From NCBI GenBank assembly GCA_002633005.1, contig NMRA01000091.1, forward strand, positions 951,974 to 1,015,973: a DNA stretch of 64,000 nt. Direction: 5' to 3'. Below the pieces are notes generated by a model. That model ran no database searches and was not told the origin of the DNA. It saw nothing but the letters and a program-made list of their open reading frames with translations. The translations under genes were made by a program, and so were the position numbers. Below, in pieces: positions 1-11,377 of this stretch. Source of the stretch: Phoronis australis. Taxonomy: Eukaryota > Phoronida > Phoronidae. How positions within the stretch are numbered: position 1 is the stretch's first letter; the number at the start of each line of letters is the position of its first letter.

Positions 1-963
1 AATTTGAATAAAAAATGAGCGAAGTTGATAACTGTCCTTGTTGATGACGCCCTTTCCCGAGAATAGAAGGGACTCAAATGTCTTCTATTGTATCTAGTGC
101 GGGTAATTTATTAACAGATGGGTGGACCATGAAACGCCTGTCAAAAGCTCATCTTATCAACCGCTAATCACAAACCCATCAAAAAAGAGACCAAACACTT
201 TATTCATGTAATACAGTCTAAAATTTCGTACAGCTTATGGAGACCCCGTGAAGGAGGCCGCTGATCACGGAACTTCCAGAAAAAATTCATTACAGAATAA
301 CCCCAAGGTCGATTCGAGTTACATACATGTACGAAGTAGCTGGTAATAGTGCACTCAAGCATAAATTTTTAGAACAAAGAATAACAGAAAGTAATTACTG
401 AAACACCGATTGGAAAGTTCTTAAAATATTTGACAAGCCATTACGGATAGAAGCTTTCGCAAAAAATATGAGATAACGAAATATATGTATATGAAAGATG
501 GCGTTGTCTTGACAGGGCCGTAGGAAGCGGGGGGGCCGGGGGGGCCCGTGCCCCCCAAAAATCTTCAGCGTAGAAGCTTCTGCAACATCGTATTTTGATT
601 TGAAGTACAGTTTTCTCAGACTTATAACGAAATTGAAGAATCTGACTTAGTTATCAGAAAAACACCATAAAAACGTGTGGATCAGGCAGCTTCTATTTCG
701 CCAAAGAATCGTTTCCCAAGACTGCAGAACAAGACTTCAAGTTGATGTTTGGCGTCGTCGGCAAAGTGAAGACCTCACGGGTGTCCGGTAAGTGTTACAT
801 TATATCTAGCAGTAGCGCGTGCAGTTCTAAGCTTGAACTTTGGTGTTCAGTGCATTATTCGAGATGTCGACCACATGGAGGTAATTGAGTTTTCTAACGT
901 TGTGGAGTTGTTTTTACTGTTCATTGTGATTGTCGCATGCACGTTATAGCAGGAAACTGGAGT
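1..963. other. No gene recognised; short G/C homopolymer block
   Basis: I see no convincing exon. A block near 525-560 alternates long runs of G and C and resembles the end of a small foldback element. A good splice donor (CCG then GTAAGT) lies at about 787 at the end of a short open stretch, so a small exon of the broken OTU-like gene that follows is possible, but nothing else supports it. Confidence 0.4.
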
Positions 964-1171
964 AAATTTCGATCAGTGGTCACAAATTCTCTATTTTACA
1001 GGGCCTTGGAGAACTCGTGGCGTCGATTGGATACGACTCGCAGAAAGCTGGAAGTCTATACGACACAAAATTTCGATCAGTGGTCACAAATTCTGTATTT
1101 TACAGGGCCTTGGAGAACTCGTGGCGTCGATTGGATACGACTCGTAGAAAGCTGGAAGTCTATACGACACA
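964..1171 (+). repeat. 104-bp direct tandem duplication inside a broken exon
   Basis: Two nearly identical 104-bp units lie at 964-1067 and 1068-1171. Each carries the same splice acceptor (TTTTACAG) and the start of the following exon. They differ at a few bases; one difference turns CAG in the first unit into TAG in the second. The unit length is not a multiple of three, so the duplication also breaks the frame. Confidence 0.9.
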
Positions 1172-1355
1172 TACAGTAACCTTGTAACACAAGCTGTTGA
1201 ATCCCCTCTTCCTACATCTAGTTTGTTGGAAAATGCTCTGATCGACGAGTTCGCAAAATGCATAATTCCCGAATCTCACCAGTCAACACACGAACCCATT
1301 CGCACATCTGGGGACGGCAACTGTTTATTTCGAGCCGCTTCTCTTTCCATAACTG
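1002..1355 (+). pseudogene. OTU-like cysteine protease fragment, disrupted
   Basis: After an acceptor at 1001 the frame reads LGELVASIGYDSQKAGSLYD, then past the duplication YSNLVTQAVESPLPTSSLLE, and ends with GDGNCLFRAASLSITG before a donor at 1356. The D-G-N-C-L-F-R motif is the catalytic-cysteine loop of OTU-family deubiquitinases, a domain often carried by transposable elements in marine invertebrates. The 104-bp duplication shifts the frame, and its second unit has an in-frame TAG, so neither acceptor gives a clean product. No histidine half of the domain was found downstream. The OTU match rests on this one motif. It is probably a dead element fragment. Confidence 0.5.
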
Positions 1356-1402
1356 GTATAACTTTATATTTTTCGTAATAGATTTTTGACTGTTACTTTA
1401 GT

Positions 1403-1562
1403 CGATATTACATGGGCGGCGCAGCATTTAGTGGGGAGCTATATTCCCTCAGCCCCCTATCAGGTGCTCCGCCTACGCCCGCGGACGGTGCACCACTGAA
1501 TTAAAGGGGGTGATAGCCTCTCAGCCCCCTATAGTGCGCCGCCCATGTATTAAGAATCGATT
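1403..1562. mobile_element. Small foldback (MITE-like) element
   Basis: The ends are inverted copies: TACATGGGCGGCGCA at 1409-1423 and its reverse complement at 1535-1549, with partial pairing of the inner AGCCCCCTAT segments. The roughly 150-bp size and the inverted ends without coding capacity fit a non-autonomous DNA element. Confidence 0.55.
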
Positions 1563-1903
1563 TTGGCTCATAGTGTTTGTTTTCTGATCGTGTTTTTGCT
1601 GAATGTAAACGACAAATCACACGGTCTGTCTAGAAATGTAATGAATTACCCGTTGCTAAAATAGAAGTCATTGGCTATTATGGTAGAAAATGTCTGGGTT
1701 TTGAGGTATCGGCTAATTCAAACGTGTAACCTGTTTTAAATGGTGATGAATAGAGATATATCTTAACTTGTGTGACAATAACTTGTATAATGACGAAAAA
1801 CTTATAGTATTAACGCTCATTCTCTAAAATTATAGAGTTTAAATATTTTCAATGAAATTTCCAAAGAACTGGGAGTGAAAAATTGAAAAAAAGGGTCAAC
1901 GAC

Positions 1904-2144
1904 CCACAGTTTATCTATAGTGCAGACTACTTTCTCCAACTGTGGTACATGTATTCATGCATAAAGTGCATGCATTTAACATTAACTACGTTCACTCAAC
2001 TCCTATGCTGGAAGACCGTAGATTTGNCCACAGTTTATCTATAGTGCAGACTACTTTCTCCAACTGTGGTATTCATGCATAAAGTGCATGCATTTAACAT
2101 TAAGTACGTTCACTCAACTCCTATGCTGGAAGACCGTAGATTTG
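1904..2144. repeat. Near-identical duplicated segment joined by one N
   Basis: Positions 1904-2026 and 2028-2144 are almost the same sequence, separated by a single N at 2027. They differ by a short indel in an ACATGT-rich part and a few substitutions. This is the signature of two alleles placed in tandem by the assembler rather than a real duplication. Confidence 0.75.
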
Positions 2145-3802
2145 AGCGTTTGCACAGGAAGCAGTTATTGATTTGACCACGGTGATAATACCCGTGCACC
2201 TTTTGCATTTTGGTCTCAAATTTTGTTTGTTCACCATATTTCCGGATAGCATTCAACAGTGGCTGTAGTACAATGACAAAATAGAATGTGTTAACTACTT
2301 TAGTATGTCCCATAGTGTCGCATTATAACGGGGAAATCAGAAACGTATTTCACTTTCTTATGAAACGCGAGTAGTAGCTTAGTGAAACATAAGAATATGA
2401 AACACAGAATTCCTTCTTTCATACCCAAAAAGTAAAAGAAATACATGTACGTTAGAAAAATATGTTATAGGCTTTGCTATACTACTAAATGTCAAATGAA
2501 CCAAAGTTCAATTTGGAGAAGCAAAATGACGCCCATTAGCGGAGTGCGTGTTTAACTGAAACTACGAAGTAAATAGCCTATGCAAATTATCACAAAAGCC
2601 TAAAAATACAAAATTAGTTTTTACATTAACACATCGCGCCTTACTAAGGTTATGTAGCACCTTCTCGTTACGCCTGTATATTTAGCCAAATACATATATA
2701 CTAAATTGTATACGACTTAGACCAGCAACAGTATATTTTTGGAAAGTAGTAATTCCGTAGAATTTGATTTTTGATTTCATACCAGTCCGCAACTAAATAG
2801 GTTGCTNTTGCTTTGTGAGGCGATAATCAAAGATGCAAAAAAGCCTATTCCAGAGCCGTAATATTATTTCCGGAGAACTTAGTTGACATCTTCATTTTTG
2901 GTGGATTCGGGACATCAAATATTGCTCGGGCACTGCATTCAATACCAGCTTGTTCTTCAATCATGAACATGGACTCCTCGATGTGATGAGAGCATAACTT
3001 GCACTTCTTGGACAATTAGGCTGCATCTCTATTCATAAAGACTGCTCCCAGCACTTGCACCTGAACAGAAATCAATGAGAGACTCAGGAACAAACCTCAT
3101 ACTCACTAGGTTCACAGAAGACTGGTAGCCTACACTAAACTACACTACACTACAGAATTCGTGTCGCACTGTGATTGTGGTTTAGGCAAAAGTGTGTTGG
3201 TGTCAACTGAAAAACTAGAGTCAAATGTCGATCCACGGACATTTTAAGGGCCGCGCCCCCACATCATTGGCACATAGAATTAATTTTAAATGACGAACTG
3301 CTTAACTTAATTGGTCCAACTGGCCAATTAAAATTATGTCACAGAGACCCACAGATTCTCTAACTTGACTCATGACAGACTTGAGGCCCTGTGGCTGTGA
3401 TTGTGCCATGGCCGTGTAACCAGTCATACACTGTATTACCAATGGCCATGGGTATGTTTTCCTGCGATCGCTCGGTGACATTTTGATTTGGAATTCATGG
3501 ACGGCAAGTATCCAAAAAGCAGACGATCACATCGTATGTTAATCATAGTCCTTTCGCCGGCAGCCGGCTGCACGGTAGGCCTAGCATACACTGCAGACAA
3601 CTGACAACAGTGGTAACGGGACTGCGATCGACTTGTCTAACAATTGTGAACAGAACACACAAAATGAAAGACAATGTGTCATATTATTGAATAACACATA
3701 ACCTTACCTTTCCTGATCCTTAGGAAACCTAAAAAATGGATCTTCGTGGATGAATTCATGCAATTTATCGCACTGCGAAATGCGTCCTTCCCCATTGTTT
3801 CG
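2145..3802. other. Intergenic sequence, nothing recognised
   Basis: There are only short ORFs without domain character. A single N lies at 2807 without an obvious flanking duplication. Confidence 0.4.
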
Positions 3803-4234
3803 GCGCTTCCACAGGCGCTTGGGTTTATCGCAAATGACGTCACTTAATAATATATATAAGAAAACATAAAGGTTGGACACTTAAACTTTGCGAAGCCGAG
3901 GCTCCCAACTTCAACCGTCCAAAATCCAAATAAAATCTGCGTGCACCTCCCTCAGACTGGTGTTGCATAAACCTTCGAAGCCTTATCTTTCCTAGATCCC
4001 ATTAACTGCCTCGTGAGTGGTGAATTGGCGATGGAATTTCAGAAACAATCTCAAAACTCTGAATTCAAGGACCAGAAATAGTAAACATGGCGGATTTCGA
4101 TGCTAGTTTCTTGGAGTTCCATGTACATTTGAGTAGACAATTCTGAGCAAACAGATTTCGAGTGTCCAACCTTTATGTTTTCTTTTGTATTATGAGTGAC
4201 GTCATTTGCTATAAACCCAAGCGCCTGTGGGCGC
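3803..4234. mobile_element. Foldback element with about 75-bp inverted arms
   Basis: The left arm (3803-3881) and right arm (4161-4234) are reverse complements with few mismatches. They include GCGCCTGTGG, the GACGTCA palindrome context and AACATAAAGGTTGGACACT. The 280-bp centre is unrelated and non-coding. The structure fits a foldback or MITE-type DNA transposon. Confidence 0.75.
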
Positions 4235-4609
4235 TTCCTGGTTGACATTTGCTTAGTCACCACTTGGCGGCGCTAGTAGTAGCGGCAACAGCGAACTCAC
4301 AAGTGAACTATCCTATATGTATACTACTACACTCCTTGGTTCTATCATGTATTGGGTTGGCATTGGAACCCAAATGGTGCTTACTCGAATGGGCTTCATT
4401 TTACCAACTATTTCAAATTGAGGTGAAGTAAATAAAAAAGTGGGTGATTATCATTACCGGAATTTCTTCATTAGTATCTTTTGCCTGGTGCTCAATTTTT
4501 CTATGACTAGGGATTGCCAGAATTGTAATGTAGAAGTGTTTCGCTGGGTTTCCAGGTCTGTGGCGTTAATTATGCCGGACCAAAATTAAAAACAAGACCT
4601 TTGTTTAAA

Positions 4610-4760
4610 TCCGAAGCCTCATAATACACGTTTTACCAGACGTGCGCAGGCAGCACATGAGGGCCTATCTCACTGATCACTTGGACATATTATGGTTGAT
4701 TAATATATAGTTAAACCAATCTGAGGAGCTTGAAACCTGATTCACGGGAATTTTTGGCAG
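4610..4760 (-). mobile_element. Degenerate tRNA-derived SINE (family 1), partial
   Basis: It shares the order of blocks CACGTTTTACCAGACGTGCG, a GGGCC..CACTGAT segment and ATTAATATATAGTTAAA with the fuller copies at 17.8 kb and 36.7 kb. The tRNA-like head is missing or unrecognisable, so this is an old truncated copy. Confidence 0.6.
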
Positions 4761-5332
4761 TGGGATTTTCTGAAAAATGCTCGTAAGTTAAGAACTAAGT
4801 TTGATAGCAATGCATTGCAGTTTTGTAGAAACTCTGTCATAGGTTACAGATGCGTCCTAGAGCGCAAATTTGATGAATTCTAGCTAACGATTTCACCTGT
4901 TTCGGATACCGGGTTTCAACCACTTTTGGGCTTTATAAGCACACCCTTCCTGAAGCGGATTTTTTCTAAGCGCCCTGGCCGCTTACTAGGGCGAATACGG
5001 TAATATTTCAGAAGGCAATACATAGTATCCTTTATGAACGGTACCCTTCTGTTACGTTAGGAGTTGGATTGGCTCATTATGTACCCTACAGGTGGCATAG
5101 GTCTTTACAAAATCGGTTGAAGAATTTTGTTTTCGTCATAAACGTTCGTTTGAAAGGCTTAAGTTTGGAAATGGTAGGACTTAAGGCGGAAATTTAAAAA
5201 CCATTTAACCGCTTACAAAATATTAACATTGTGGAATTAAAACAACCTTCACACCCCTAGCGGACAATTTTCGTCAAAAAGTATACCAGATACTTTTCAT
5301 CAAAACGGAGAAAAGAAAAATAGCTTTGTGAT

Positions 5333-5712
5333 GACAGGCTTAAGTAGTAGGCCTACCAGAGCCTCTTAAAACACAATCATCTTCGAAGTGCCTTGAACAA
5401 ATGTACAAAGTCGTCTTGGTGAAACAACTGTCATTCACGTCGACACAAGAAGTTCACCTTTCTTCCCACAGCCTATTATGGGATCTTCGGATGATATGGA
5501 AGCTAATTCCTTTGTATTTCGCGTGTGTGGCCGAACAACCGGCCACACAACAGCCGACCATGATTAGCAGAGGACGTACTTGCCGGAAATTGCACCAGAC
5601 AATTTAGCCAGGTTTCGCCAATGAATAACGACGTAAGGGCTTATGCGTAAGGTCACAGATTTCGTCCATTTAAAGTATGCGGAGTTGGCGGTCCATGTAC
5701 TATAGTCTATGG
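5333..5712 (+). repeat. Dispersed repeat, copy A
   Basis: This 380-bp segment matches 14552-14918 in the opposite orientation. Shared landmarks are the CGTGTGTGGCCGAACAACCGG segment, TTGCCGGAAATTGCACCAGA and GGTCCATGTACTATAG. No coding capacity was recognised. It is probably a non-autonomous mobile element. Confidence 0.75.
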
Positions 5713-8299
5713 ATTTACAATCTTCGACTAAGGACGCTGATATTCGGACGAAGCGTTGGTTCATTGCCATAGGCTGCGACGTGTAAACTTTATCAATGCT
5801 TTCGAAAGTTTAGATCATAGTTTTTTGATGTCGCATCTCGGTTGCCGAGCACCAGAGCAACGACCGCAGAGTCGTCGACCAGCCAGGCTGTGTTTTCATT
5901 ACTACGGGTTGAAACATGATGCATTTTTCTTTCCAAACAGCACGGGGCCCTCAATCCCTCGATTTTGGGGCCGAACATTGGCTCTATTACCCTCTCAAAA
6001 ATATTAAAAACTTACGCAAAATTCCCCCACGATTGAGGGCTAAAAATTCCCTAGTGATTGAAAATTTCTCTGCGAAGTTCAAATCACCTGTAACCACACA
6101 GGTGACTCTTTGAGAGAGCTCAAAATGCTGCTTGAGACATAGCCTATGAGAGCTTGCAACAGGACGGGGTCCTATTGATGGTGATCGGAAGCTAGATTTT
6201 ATCCCTCACTCGGCGAAAAATTTCCCCTCTCTCAGAAGGCACAGCACCTTTCCCCTCGACCAATGAACGAGGCCACTGAAGAAACATGATAACTATGCTT
6301 TGCTCTGCCAAGTTAACTGAAACTGAGCTCTAAAACGAAGTTATGCTTCAGACAAACGAATACGGTGTTTTAATTTTAAACTTCAACTTGGTCCAGAATG
6401 ATATTTGAAACCTAACACATGCAAAACAAGAAAGAATTATTAAAACCAACAAAGTAGAATTGATGGTCAATTAATTTTGTTTTCAATTACGAACCAAGTT
6501 TTTTTATTTTAATAAAAATGTATTTAATAACATCAATTATTCTTTCACATAAATGACAAATCATCTACTACTCCCAGGACCTAGGCTATTCTTGATGTAA
6601 ATAATCTCGATTAACAAATTTAACCAGATAGTAAACATGAAAGCAAAATGCGATGCTGTCGAATATATCTTCAACTCGTTAACAATAAGAGCAGCTGAAC
6701 TGGTTCGTGTAGAAAGCATTTTTATCAACAATTCACAAGAAGAAACGTAACCCTGCATTCAACATTATACCTGATACGTAACCACCGATCGCCGTAATTT
6801 GGTCATATTTACTTTTCTTGTTTCGAACCTTGTTTTCCGAAAACGTATACACTTTCGTCAGACAACTCTTTTGTGCATTGACTTGTTCTCTAATGTATTT
6901 TTCTAAGTCTCTGTGGTTACTTATCGACACATGTTTAAGATTTAATTTTCGGTTTGGACTCGAAAGACCGGTCACTTGACTCATGCAATGTCAAATTCCG
7001 CTTTGTTTTTCGCAGTGATCCTCGCTTTGGATTTTAATGTCTGCCGCGCGAATTAGGTCTATGAGGTCGTGAACTGTCAGTGGCATGCATTCGTCGCATC
7101 GGTTGTTGATTAGTTTTTGATTATGGTGAACTGTAGTTTGCCATGAAAACGTAAATATTACAATTAATTCAAGGCGTGAGAACATATCGTGTTATATATA
7201 ACCTGCTTGATGTTTTCGCCAGTTCTTTTTCTCAGCCAGCCTCTGTTTAAATGCGGTACAAAACCAGAACGGCCTGTGAGACACATCTGCGCTTCTCCAA
7301 GAAGGCGTTTCCTTGCGGAATTTCGTGGCAGCAAACGCAAGCGTCAGTCGTTTCCATTATCGTGCAGTTAGCTCACTGAAACCCTGACAAGTCATTCAAA
7401 TGTTTATAGGAACTATCCATACATTCTGTAGTTCAGTAACTTTTCCAGACGTGAGGGGTCATGCTGAACGTGCGATAATATCTCGCTCTTTTGTTAGCTG
7501 CCCATCTCAGTCTTTTGTTCCGTATGATAACAAGCAGGCCAATTATCTCCCAGGCTTCAAAGGAAACGTATGGTGGTTGCACGCTATTACGAACGCGTAT
7601 TCAGAACACAGTCAAACCCAGTGCGTTGGTAATCCGTTTGGACAGCATAAATTGTCTTAAATTCTGTTGTAGTTAAGTGATTTTGGTGATTCAAAAACTT
7701 AACATGATCGGCATTTGACAAGGTATTCAGAAAAGCTATTGGTTTAAGCTCAAATATGTTACAACTTAACTTTCATTTTTATCAGTCAAGCCCAGTCAGG
7801 CTAGATCTGATCTGATCGGAGATAAGAGCAATTATCGAACAAAAGAGCACAGGCCCTCAAACTATAAATGCCAGAATGGAGTTAATCAGTCGTGTAAGAT
7901 ATTGGCTACGGGGGTAAACTTCCCAAATTGTTGTTGGGCTATAGAATCGAACAAGTTGGGAGCAACGCGATGTCGCCGTCATGTAGGTTCCGTTGTCTGT
8001 GCACGTTCACGTAGCTCTCTGTTATTTCTTCTTGATCAGTGTATTCCTGTGAAACCTAACGATCGACCTGTGAAGTGTTCGTCGGACGAGCACTCGTCTA
8101 AGTCAGGATTGCGAGTTGTCACGTTGACGTTCAACATGTGTGTTCTATTTCAAAATGTTTTGACAAGTCAGCAATGAATAAATCACTGCGTTACCGGCTT
8201 TAGATGCAATAAACTAATCAACCGGGCACCGATTCCGTGCGAGCCCATGCAATTTCAGTGTTTTCTGACAGAACGTTCTTGTGAAACAATAACTAGATT
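5713..8299. other. Intergenic sequence, nothing recognised
   Basis: Many short overlapping ORFs on both strands show no domain, no coherent splice structure and no repeated family seen elsewhere in the window. Confidence 0.35.
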
Positions 8300-8301
8300 T
8301 T

Positions 8302-9215
8302 TATGCGCCCACATATTTATATGTGGACGCATTATGCCGTCATCTCTGTCCGTCCGTCCGTCCGTCCGTCCGTCCAGGCGGCGTCCGTCCGGCGTACGGC
8401 GTCCGGCGTCCGGCGTCTGGCGTCCGGCGTCCGCTGCTCTATCTCCAAAACCCTTTGACATACGTTCATGAAATTTGGCACATATGTTCCATTCATGAAT
8501 GGGACGGCATGTGCGAACTGTCGGACGGATCCGACTACCAGTGTGCCCCCTAGTGGCAATTTTAGTTTTTTACGCTTACCATTGTATCTTCAAAAGTCCT
8601 GAATGGATTTTCATGAAATTTGATATGTAGGCACCTAGTAGTGAGATGACGCTATCCTGCCGTTTTCAGATGGATTCGACATAGTTTGCGCCACCTAGTG
8701 GCCATTTTTAGTGTTTTCGAGTCTGTTTTTGTGCGTCCACCCCTCTGTCAACCAAACCGCTGAAAGGATGATTGTGAAAATTGGCATGTATATGTTTACT
8801 ATGTAGAGGACGGTTGACGATGATTTTCCGACGATTTCGACTACTGTGGCACCTCCTAGTGGCAGTTTTGTTTTTTGCGCCTATGGTTGTATCTCCTAAA
8901 CCGTTCGCAGGATCTTTACGAAATTGTGTAAGTATATTTATATGATGTTAACAACGGAAGATGACGACTTTTGGACGGATCCGACTACCGGTGTGCCCCC
9001 TGATGGCAATTTTAGTTTTTTACGCTTACCTTTGTATCTTCAAAAGTCCTTAACGGATTTTCATGAAATTTGGTATGTAGGAACCTATTAGTGAGATGAC
9101 GCTATCCTCCTGTTTTCAGATTGATTCGACAAAGTTTGCGCCACCTAGTGGCCATTTTTACTGTTTTCGAGTCTGTATTTTTGCGTCCACCCCTCTATCA
9201 ACCAAACCGCTCAAA
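8302..9215 (+). mobile_element. Non-coding repeat: hairpin, (CCGT)n and 450-bp tandem subunits
   Basis: It begins with a hairpin (GCGCCCACATA / TATGTGGACGC, near 8304-8330), followed by about six CCGT units and a GC-rich GGCGTCC tract. Two copies of a subunit of about 450 bp follow, starting near 8540 and 8990, each with the phrase CCACCTAGTGGCCATTTTT. The second subunit runs into an N gap. Hairpin, microsatellite and internal subrepeats are the same layout as the Helitron-like family at 35-47 kb, but the right end is not visible. Confidence 0.6.
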
Positions 9216-9272
9216 NNNNNNNNNNNNNNNNNNNNNNNNNNNNNNNNNNNNNNNNNNNNNNNNNNNNNNNNN
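9216..9272. other. Assembly gap (N run)
   Basis: A 57-base run of N interrupts the second subunit of the preceding repeat. Confidence 1.
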
Positions 9273-11377
9273 ACTCATTGCCTATGAAAGGGCATCCTCA
9301 CCAACAAGGCTTATTTGTGTAGCAGTCAGATATAGTTCGTCTGGATACACAGACACTCCACTGGCACATTGTCTCATGGTAACTTAGTACTGCGATTCAC
9401 ATTTCTCCAGGGCCACTGACTTGCACATTGTGCCATGCAGCACTGCTGGTGTGTGGAAGTGCTGTGGGAAGAGAACGGAGTAACAAAGCTTGTCTATGAT
9501 ACAGCTTGAAGTGGCATTAAAATGTCACTGAACGTGGAACAAATATTGAAATATGAATAATTAAGTACTCCATATTGGATCAAAAATGTTATCCCTGTTT
9601 TTCAAAAATATATGGTGATTGGTCTACATTTTCACATAAAAGTAAATAATTACTATTTTCAGAAACCAAGGGTGTATATAATGAGTATTGCATAAAACTG
9701 TGTCTTTATTTTTTATCTCTAGCCATAACAATTCTTTAAACGCATCACTTGTCTGTAAAATATACCAGTTTTTTGAGACAACTTCAAACCTTTTTTGCCC
9801 ATTTTCAAGCCTTTTTTAATTTTGATACTTTCAGCAATTTTAAACTCAGATTACAGGTTCATGGATCTGTCAAGCATACTTGAAGACTTGGGTCATTTAA
9901 AAATGGATAATCTTTATGTTGTTTAATAGTAATTGCAAATCGTAAGGCACCATCAAAAATGCAATTTTCACAAAAATGGCAGTCATTTGAATTTATAACG
10001 ACTTGCAACATTTCAAGGCATGAGTTAAGACTATTTAGTCACTGTGAATTCGCAAAATGTAATATATTTTCGTGGTTTTACAATTGATACAAGTAGCAAA
10101 ACAGTTTCATGAAATCAACTTGAAGGGACTTCGTGAAGGTTAAGAATTTTATCTCACTATGCTCTGTTCCCCAAACATGTACTACCTGTTATTTCCACAC
10201 ATTCAGTTGTACCAAATATTACAGTCCCCATGCCAATCCCCCCTCGGGACCTGAATAAGTAATTTAACAAAATGACTTTAAAAATAGCTGTTACTTTTCA
10301 AAGGCTTTGTTCGTTGTCTCCAATATTGAAAGTAGGCTTTGACAACAGGTCTGCACTGGATGGGAAGATCTTGTTGGATAGCTGCAGTCAAATGCTAAAA
10401 ACCAATTTTTGTCCATTCAGGGACGGTGCAGAAGCGATGGATATCTCCTCTGCACGGTACAAGCCTTCAAACCTAAAAACCAAAGGTTACGTGAAAACTG
10501 ACGTGATAGATTTCCATTTCAACGTGTAATAGATTTCTAGAAGACATATGATAGGGAGTAAACAAATAGTCTGACTGCCCCGAAGTCGACATCGGCGAGT
10601 GCCTCAGTTAACAGGCATCGGTAGAATAGTCATGAAATAATCGTTAAAATAATCACAAACCTAACATTTGTATGAGGTCGTGCTTACTTCCTCTCATAGA
10701 AGCACCCTTTTTACGCAATCCCAGATTCAGTTGGCACGGCTGCAAGTTATTTCACCATGTATTCAAAGGGCTCGCGAAATCGAGGCTGCTAATCTATCAC
10801 CACTAGTACACGCACGCCCGCTAGCTATTGTAGATTTTCCGAATAGCCCGAAAGTCTAAAATTACAACACACAGCTATGTTCTCCTGTCTAATTCACGGA
10901 CGAATTTGAATTGATCACCGAACAGACCCCACTGAAACACCCGTGACTGACCTTTGTAAATTCAGTGACTTACCGAAATTTTTAGGCTACGGTACGCTGC
11001 AATACCTAATAATCCATAACAGCAAAATAAAATAACACGTTCGTTCGATAAGTCGATGTATTTGTAAAGATTTTACATCGAATTTTGATGATCTATTGGT
11101 GTAAAACGATGATTTCAAGCTATAACCAGACTCCAGTAAGCGTATTGTGAACTGGTGAACAGACGGCATTCGAACCCCTGACGCCATTGGTTAACTTCAG
11201 TTCCTCCGTCTGCCGTCAGGTGTCAGGTAAAAGACCTGTATATGCTGTTATCGAGTGGAACTACTCGATCTAAATTGATACTAAAAGGTCCGCTGTAGGC
11301 AGGCCCCGGTTCACTGTTAATTGCATGCTGTCGTAAACATGAATTCTTTGACTTGCCTCTGTGAGTAACTTTGAGTT
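9273..11377. other. Intergenic sequence, nothing recognised
   Basis: AT-rich sequence with small ORFs only. The ORF at 10272-10529 has no recognisable motif and no supporting splice context. Confidence 0.35.

Noticed and set aside
8247-8559. Arg/Pro-rich ORFs on both strands near 8.3-8.5 kb
   Set aside because: They translate the CCGT microsatellite and GGCGTCC tract.
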